64,000 bases of DNA, taken from assembly GCA_937998305.1 (NCBI GenBank), contig CALLDL010000120.1, positions 1 through 64,000 of the forward strand, in the 5' to 3' direction. Shown here in pieces: positions 58,426 through 64,000 of this stretch. A model generated the notes under the pieces. The model was not told the DNA's origin and did no database searches. It worked only from the letters and a program-made list of their open reading frames with translations. A program made the translations under genes and the position numbers. Numbering within the stretch: position 1 is the stretch's first letter; every line of letters starts with the position of its first letter. This DNA comes from an uncultured Desulfobacterales bacterium (GTDB taxonomy: Bacteria > Desulfobacterota > Desulfobacteria > Desulfobacterales > UBA11574).

Positions 58426-59238
58426 TTAACCAAGATCATAAAGTTCAGGTCTTCTGTTGGGCAAAAAGTATCGCATCCGGTGCTCTCTTACTCGGTCGAG
58501 GTCTTCGGATTTTAGATCAGCAAGAACAAGACTTTCCTTGTCGCTCAAAATTTTATTAATAACGTTTCCGGATGGCCCAATGATCACTGCGATACCTGGA
58601 AAACGAAGCCCTTTTTCATTTTCCCCGGTTTGGTTGCAGGCGACGATAAATAGGCCGTTATCAAACGCTCTTGCTGTGAGATGGCGCATCCATGATCTGT
58701 ATTTCTCTTCGGGTGTTCCTCTTGGGGAGGCATGAGGAATAAAAATCAGATCAGCACCTTTTATTGCCATGTGGGTGGAAAGCTCAGGGAAATGGGCATC
58801 ATAACAAAGTTGTATGCCGAACTTGACGCCCCTTGCATCAAACAAAGGAATCGTATCGCCTGGTGTGAAAATGTCTTGTTCAGGAGGGGCGATGTGTAAC
58901 TTTCGATAGACGCCCACAAACCCGTCTGGTTTTATGACCAGGTGGCTGGAAAAAATATGACCTTTTACATCTTTTTCAACAATTCCTGCCAAAATGATAA
59001 TCTTTTGGGATTTGGACAAATTTGAAAGATCTTCGGTTATAGGACCGGGAACAGGTTCTGCCGCATTCTTAATCCCCTTAAGATTACTGTAGCCCGTGAT
59101 ATTCAATTCAGGAAAACATATGACTTGGGCACCTTCATTTTTTGATATCTTTATCCAGTGGACCATGGCGTCAAGATTACGACGCACATCTCCTGAAACT
59201 GAACGAAAGATCATGGCTGCAATACGGATGTCTTGCAT
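58426..59238 (-). CDS. Carbon-nitrogen hydrolase (nitrilase superfamily)
   Basis: VICFPELNITGYSN, YRKLHIAPPEQDIFTPGD, GIQLCYDAHFPELS. Confidence 0.92.
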   Translation of the reverse strand: MQDIRIAAMIFRSVSGDVRRNLDAMVHWIKISKNEGAQVICFPELNITGYSNLKGIKNAAEPVPGPITEDLSNLSKSQKIIILAGIVEKDVKGHIFSSHLVIKPDGFVGVYRKLHIAPPEQDIFTPGDTIPLFDARGVKFGIQLCYDAHFPELSTHMAIKGADLIFIPHASPRGTPEEKYRSWMRHLTARAFDNGLFIVACNQTGENEKGLRFPGIAVIIGPSGNVINKILSDKESLVLADLKSEDLDRVREHRMRYFLPNRRPELYDLG

Positions 59239-59320
59239 AACGAATTTAGTACCTCAGTTGAGACAATACTGTCGGTTGTAGGGTATGATACGATGAATCC
59301 GGGTAATTGATGTATAAAAA

Positions 59321-59776
59321 TTAAAGATCAAAATGTGCTTTAATTTTATACATTTTGGTTGCAGGCAGGTTTATAATTCCCTTTACACTTGTCTCCTGAG
59401 AGATATTTTCAAGGTTATTTTTTATTTCATCCATGGATTGAGCGATAAAGGTGAACCAGATGTTATACTTATTATCCCGCCGGTAGTTATGGGTTACTCC
59501 CGGATAACGGTTAACGGCCCTGGCAAAACGGTCAATTTTGCCTTGGGAGACCTTTGCCGCACAGAGAGTACTGACAAATCCTAATTTTTCAGGAACAAAA
59601 TTGCCGCCGATCCGGCGGATAATTCCTTTTTTCTTCAGCCGTTTTAGTCTCTTGATAACTTGATCTTCCGAAAGATTAAGGTTTTCAGCAATTGAAAGAT
59701 AGGGGCGTGTTGTTATAGGAAAGTCGGATTGAATCCGATTGAGTATCATTCGGTCAATTTCATCTATTGACAGCAT
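59321..59776 (-). CDS. AsnC/Lrp-like protein of the siroheme decarboxylase (AhbA/AhbB) type
   Basis: Two-part HTH plus PGVTHNYRRDNKYNIWFTFIA signature. Confidence 0.78.
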   Translation of the reverse strand: MLSIDEIDRMILNRIQSDFPITTRPYLSIAENLNLSEDQVIKRLKRLKKKGIIRRIGGNFVPEKLGFVSTLCAAKVSQGKIDRFARAVNRYPGVTHNYRRDNKYNIWFTFIAQSMDEIKNNLENISQETSVKGIINLPATKMYKIKAHFDL

Positions 59777-59779
59777 GGT

Positions 59780-60184
59780 TTACTCCTGAAATTGTTCTTT
59801 TATCAAACGCACATGGACCTTTCTGGTTCGGGGGCCGTCAAATTCACAGAAAAATATTCCCTGCCACGTACCCAGGATCAGTCGGTCATTTTCTACGGCG
59901 ATCAGTTCTGAAGGCCCGATAAGAGTGGATTTGATATGGGCCGGCGAATTTCCTTCCAGATGACGATATCCCGCCTTCCAGGGTATAATGGTGTTGATGA
60001 CCATTAAGATATCATCTTTAACACTCGGATCAGCACTTTCATTAATAGTTATGGCAGCAGTTGTGTGCGGGACATAAAGCATACAGAGCCCCTGGTCGAT
60101 GCCTGCAGAAAGGACGATATCCTGAATTTTAGAAGTAATATCGATTAGTTCCGTCCTGTTTGTCGATTTGATTGTGCAGATCAT
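59780..60184 (-). CDS. YjbQ/UPF0047 family protein
   Basis: LCMLYVPHTTAAITINESADPSVKDDI, GTWQGIFFCEFDGPRTRKV. Confidence 0.9.
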   Translation of the reverse strand: MICTIKSTNRTELIDITSKIQDIVLSAGIDQGLCMLYVPHTTAAITINESADPSVKDDILMVINTIIPWKAGYRHLEGNSPAHIKSTLIGPSELIAVENDRLILGTWQGIFFCEFDGPRTRKVHVRLIKEQFQE

Positions 60185-60202
60185 ATCATCTCTCCATTAC
60201 AA

Positions 60203-60238
60203 AAAAAAGCTCTGCAAAAATGCAGAGCTTTTTTTTGT
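60203..60238. terminator. Bidirectional terminator
   Basis: AAAAAAAAGCTCTGCAAAAATGCAGAGCTTTTTTTT. Confidence 0.88.
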
Positions 60239-60269
60239 AAAATGGGTAAACTAATTTTCGTCTTTTTTA

Positions 60270-60587
60270 TTAGACACATCCCGTGGGCTTCGGAAGACCG
60301 GCCATCTTACATGCTCCCTTGCCGGGGCCTGAAGGGAACAGTTCATAAATATGTTTCAGTTTAAAACCAGTTACTTTTGAGAGGATCCGAACCATGGGAG
60401 CAATCCCATTTTTTTCATAGTATTCCTGAAGAACCGTAATCACCTTCTTGTGCTCATCATTCAATTCTTCAATCCCTTCCTGATGCTTTACCCACTGCAC
60501 CCACTCTTCACAATAGCTTTCGTAGGTATCGATAAAGCCGTCTTCATCTACGGTAAATGTCTTTCCCATATACTCAACTGTTGCCAT
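60270..60587 (-). CDS. dsrC: DsrC/TusE family sulfur relay protein
   Basis: C-terminal arm PSGPGKGACKMAGLPKPTGCV with both conserved cysteines. Confidence 0.93.
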   Translation of the reverse strand: MATVEYMGKTFTVDEDGFIDTYESYCEEWVQWVKHQEGIEELNDEHKKVITVLQEYYEKNGIAPMVRILSKVTGFKLKHIYELFPSGPGKGACKMAGLPKPTGCV

Positions 60588-60833
60588 TCAAAACCTCCTT
60601 TTTACTTTAATTATTTTTTTGGCGTTCTGCCTATACCTTTCTTTAAAAAGAATTAAAACAATTATCTGATTGATTTGTCAATGTCAATATGAAAAATATA
60701 AATACTTTTTATTTGATAAAGATAATGTATTTTAAATTTTTGATTGCTTTAACTGCAATGCTGATTTTATTTGAAAGCAAAAAAGATATCCTGTAAGTGA
60801 TGCTTAATTTGAAAAACTTGAAAAGGATAATCG

Positions 60834-61769
60834 ATGTATTTTAAGGGTGTTAAGCCAAAGGTGATTGTAATATGCGGACCAACGGCTTTGGGGAAAACAT
60901 CTACGGCCATTCATCTTGCAAAACACTTCGATGGTGAGATTATCGGCGCTGATTCAATGCAAATATACAGATATATGGATATCGGAACAGCCAAGCCCAC
61001 ATTGGACGAGCAAGCTCGTGTCAAACACCATATGATTGATTTCGTAAATCCGGATGAACATTTTGATGCCAGGAAGTATGCAAGCCTGTCCCGTGAAAAG
61101 GTTATGGAACTTTGTGGACAAAAGATAATCCCTTTTGTTGTCGGGGGGACAGGACTTTATATCAAAGCACTCTTTCACGGTCTTTTTAAAACCGAAGCAT
61201 CAGACTCCGATATCCGTGGCCGTTTAAAAGCCGAAGTTCAGGCCCGCGGAAACGATTATTTATACAAAAGATTATGTCGGCAGGATCCCGACACTGCAAA
61301 AAAGATACACCCTAACGACACATACAGGATCGTGAGAGCTTTGGAAGTATACGCCTTAACTGGAAAAACGCTTTCGGAACTCCACCAGGTCCATGGTTTT
61401 AAAGACAGTCCGTTTGTCGTTCTGAAAATCGGTCTTCATATCCATCGGGAAATACTTTATGATCGTATTAACAAAAGAGTGGAGATAATGATCAACAGTG
61501 GTTTTGTTAACGAGGTAAAACGACTGCTGGCAATGAGGTATTCGCCGGAGCTGAAATCCATGCAGTCTATCGGTTATCGTCATATCGTCAATTTTATAGA
61601 AGGTCATTGCACATGGGATGAGACGGTAAGGACGCTGAAGCGGGATACAAGAAGATATGCAAAACGTCAAATGACATGGTTCAAAGCGGATCCGGAAGTC
61701 ATATGGAAAGAACCGGAAGCCTTAGAGGATATCAAAGGGTTGATAAAAAAATTCTTGCAAGAAGGATAG
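60834..61769 (+). CDS. miaA: tRNA dimethylallyltransferase
   Basis: VICGPTALGKTSTAIHLAKHFDGEIIGADSMQIYRYMDIGTAKPT. Confidence 0.96.
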   Translation: MYFKGVKPKVIVICGPTALGKTSTAIHLAKHFDGEIIGADSMQIYRYMDIGTAKPTLDEQARVKHHMIDFVNPDEHFDARKYASLSREKVMELCGQKIIPFVVGGTGLYIKALFHGLFKTEASDSDIRGRLKAEVQARGNDYLYKRLCRQDPDTAKKIHPNDTYRIVRALEVYALTGKTLSELHQVHGFKDSPFVVLKIGLHIHREILYDRINKRVEIMINSGFVNEVKRLLAMRYSPELKSMQSIGYRHIVNFIEGHCTWDETVRTLKRDTRRYAKRQMTWFKADPEVIWKEPEALEDIKGLIKKFLQEG

Positions 61770-61872
61770 AGATATATCAATAAGTAAAGAATCCTGGCCC
61801 GGAGGACCGGGCATTGGTTTGTCCCTGATAAGGGGCAGTTTGTCACCGAATCGATTCAGTGTGAAGTGACTA

Positions 61873-61982
61873 AAGTGAGCTAAAGTGCCTATTTATCCCT
61901 TATTCATCGGGGAAGTTAAGGCGTTGCTTTACTCCACTGGTTTTTTATATAATTGGCAGAATTCCTTAACTTTAGCTCACTT
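61873..61982. repeat. Long inverted-repeat structure upstream of nadE
   Basis: AAGTGAGCTAAAGT (61873-61886) / ACTTTAGCTCACTT (61969-61982) perfect 14-bp arms; inner AAGTTAAGG / CCTTAACTT. Confidence 0.65.
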
Positions 61983-62069
61983 CAAACTTTTATCCTGATT
62001 CGTATGGCAGAGCCAATTAACTCTGGCCACGCCCACAAAACGTGGTTTTCAAGGTTTAAATGGATTATC

Positions 62070-63728
62070 ATGAAAATAGCCATAGCACAGATAAATCCGA
62101 TTATCGGCGACTTTAAACACAATTTTGACAAGATGAAGCATTTTGCAAATCAGGCCATAAAGCTTCAATGTGATCTTGTTGTCTTTTCAGAACTCGTGGT
62201 TACAGGATACCCACCTCGAGATCTTCTTGAAAGAAGGGATTTTATCGATGCGAATCTTGCCTGTTTAGAACGGCTGATGACCTCCATCCGCGGAATCGGG
62301 GTGATATGCGGCTTTGTGGACAAAAATCCTGCGGGAAAAGGAAAACCGTTATATAATACGGCCGTTCTTTTTGAAGACGGCAACATTGTTCATAAGGTTC
62401 ATAAAAGGTTACTGCCGACGTATGATATATTTGATGAGCGGCGATACTTTGAACCCGGCAGGAAAAGTCTGCCATGTTCGTACAAGGGACACAGAATAGG
62501 GCTTACAATTTGTGAAGATGCTTGGAATGACGAAGATATTTTTCAAAAGAGAATTTATGCTCATGACCCCGTGGCTCAGAATGTTCAAGCCGGGGCTGAT
62601 CTGGTGATCAATATTGCCGCATCTCCTTATTATCTGGGACAAGATAAATTCAGGCAAAACATGTTCGCGTTTATGGCACAAAAATTCAGGCTTCCCTTTA
62701 TGTTTGCCAACCAGGTTGGCGGCAATGACAGCATTCTTTTCGACGGGTCAAGTTCTGTTTTCGACAAAAATGGTAAAGTGATTGCCAGGGCTTCAGACTT
62801 TTCAGAAGATATTGTGATCTTTGATTCAAAAACATTACAAGCCAGCAAAGACAGCATCCACAACATTTCACAATCGGATACGGAATCTATATTAAAGGCC
62901 TTGGTTATGGGAACCCATAACTATGTGACCAAATGCGGTTTTTCCAAAGTGGTTATCGGTTTGAGTGGGGGTATAGATTCAGCTCTGACCGCATGCATTG
63001 CAGTCAGGGCTTTGGGTCCAGAGAATGTTTCTGTGGTTTTTATGCCGTCTCCGTATACATCTAAAGAAAATTTTGAAGATACACAAAAGCTGGCCGCGAA
63101 CCTGGGTGTGGTTCTGACCACCATCCCCATTAAAAGCATGTTTAAAGAATTTTTAAGGTTTCTCTCACCTGCGTTTAAAGACACCGAACCGGATATTACG
63201 GAACAAAACATCCAGGCCAGAATCAGAGGCACCATCCTTATGGCACTTTCCAACAAACATGGTGCACTTGTTCTCTCCACAGGCAACAAGTCTGAACTTG
63301 CCGTTGGGTATTGTACGCTCTATGGCGATATGACCGGCGGCTTGGCTGTCATTTCGGACATTCCAAAAACCATGGTTTATGATCTTGCGCATTTTATTAA
63401 TCAGAAAAAAGAGTTAATTCCTCCCCGAATCATTACCAAAGCGCCTTCCGCCGAACTCAAACCTGATCAAATCGACCAGGATGACCTGCCGCCTTATGAC
63501 ATTCTGGATGCGATTTTAAAAGGGTACATCGAAGAGGTTAAGGGAATCGAAGATCTGGTTCAAATGGGGTTTGATAAAAGGGTTGTCGAGGATGTTATTT
63601 TCAGGGTTGACAGGAATGAATATAAACGGCATCAGGCGGCGCCGGGTCTTAAGGTGACGTCAAAGGCGTTTGGTTATGGCAGAAGATATCCACTGGCGCA
63701 GCGGTACACAGGAAAATCCAAACTATAG
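62070..63728 (+). CDS. nadE: Glutamine-dependent NAD+ synthetase
   Basis: MKIAIAQINPIIGDF nitrilase domain; VVIGLSGGIDSALTACIAVRALG; track start 61953 lies in a repeat so 62070 preferred. Confidence 0.94.
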   Translation: MKIAIAQINPIIGDFKHNFDKMKHFANQAIKLQCDLVVFSELVVTGYPPRDLLERRDFIDANLACLERLMTSIRGIGVICGFVDKNPAGKGKPLYNTAVLFEDGNIVHKVHKRLLPTYDIFDERRYFEPGRKSLPCSYKGHRIGLTICEDAWNDEDIFQKRIYAHDPVAQNVQAGADLVINIAASPYYLGQDKFRQNMFAFMAQKFRLPFMFANQVGGNDSILFDGSSSVFDKNGKVIARASDFSEDIVIFDSKTLQASKDSIHNISQSDTESILKALVMGTHNYVTKCGFSKVVIGLSGGIDSALTACIAVRALGPENVSVVFMPSPYTSKENFEDTQKLAANLGVVLTTIPIKSMFKEFLRFLSPAFKDTEPDITEQNIQARIRGTILMALSNKHGALVLSTGNKSELAVGYCTLYGDMTGGLAVISDIPKTMVYDLAHFINQKKELIPPRIITKAPSAELKPDQIDQDDLPPYDILDAILKGYIEEVKGIEDLVQMGFDKRVVEDVIFRVDRNEYKRHQAAPGLKVTSKAFGYGRRYPLAQRYTGKSKL

Positions 63729-63729
63729 G

Positions 63730-64000
63730 TTAACCATCAACATGCTTTCCCTGCCATGAATTCCTTTTTTCAAGCGTTTCTCTAATTTGAGCGATGGTTT
63801 CCATCTTTTTAAGGGACCATGTGGGTGCCACCAGTTCATTTGGATGTGGATCTCCGGTAAGACGTTGAATAATCACATGTTTTGGAATACGTTCCAAAAA
63901 ATCACAGACGATATCTATGTATTCATTTTGCTCCAGACATTTGTATTTGTTCGTGCGGTAAAGCGTATCCAGTTTTGTGCCCTTTACAACGTAAAGGAGA
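63730..64000 (-). CDS. TIGR01212-like (YhcC-type) radical SAM protein, C-terminal part only
   Basis: Reverse strand reads ...LYVVKGTKLDTLYRTNKYKCLEQNEYIDIVCDFLERIPKHVIIQRLTGDPHPNELVAPTWSLKKMETIAQIRETLEKRNSWQGKHVDG*; runs off the window. Confidence 0.78.
   Translation of the reverse strand, partial: LLYVVKGTKLDTLYRTNKYKCLEQNEYIDIVCDFLERIPKHVIIQRLTGDPHPNELVAPTWSLKKMETIAQIRETLEKRNSWQGKHVDG

Noticed and set aside
61953-62069. N-terminal extension of nadE
   Set aside because: Lies over a structured inverted repeat; the canonical N-terminus MKIAIAQINPIIGDF starts at 62070.

Overview
The window looks like chromosomal DNA from a sulfate-reducing deltaproteobacterium (Desulfobacterales-like). Support for this: dsrC, an Ahb-type siroheme decarboxylase-like gene, a selenocysteine-containing selD, a complete futalosine menaquinone cluster, and PEP-CTERM proteins. 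Core genes include lgt, larE, pyrG, eno, a cyclophilin PPIase, korA plus a korB-korC fusion, ubiD/prenyltransferase/ubiX/mqnE-A-C-D-B, selD, priA, polA, queF, a J-domain gene, miaA and nadE. Accessory content includes a 2261-aa Ig/NHL/YD-repeat (RHS) protein with a small membrane partner. The observations most worth a second look are: (1) a DUF1573-like gene split by an in-frame TGA at the conserved Cys, directly followed by a strong hairpin (candidate selenoprotein); (2) two paralogous cassettes 23 kb apart, each with a sigma-54-like promoter, a PEP-CTERM microprotein, an untracked 49-aa Arg-rich microprotein (31/49 identical between copies) and a terminator; (3) a cobalamin riboswitch plus terminator controlling one small unknown ORF; (4) the RHS module bracketed by the intact 3' end of a histone-like gene and a partial copy of that 3' end; (5) several families of structured intergenic repeats, two of which form the 3' ends of lgt and mqnB and one of which sits at the break of an L,D-transpeptidase pseudogene; (6) an alpha/beta hydrolase with a single in-frame TAG. 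All calls come from reading the sequence and the supplied ORF track; no searches were run.
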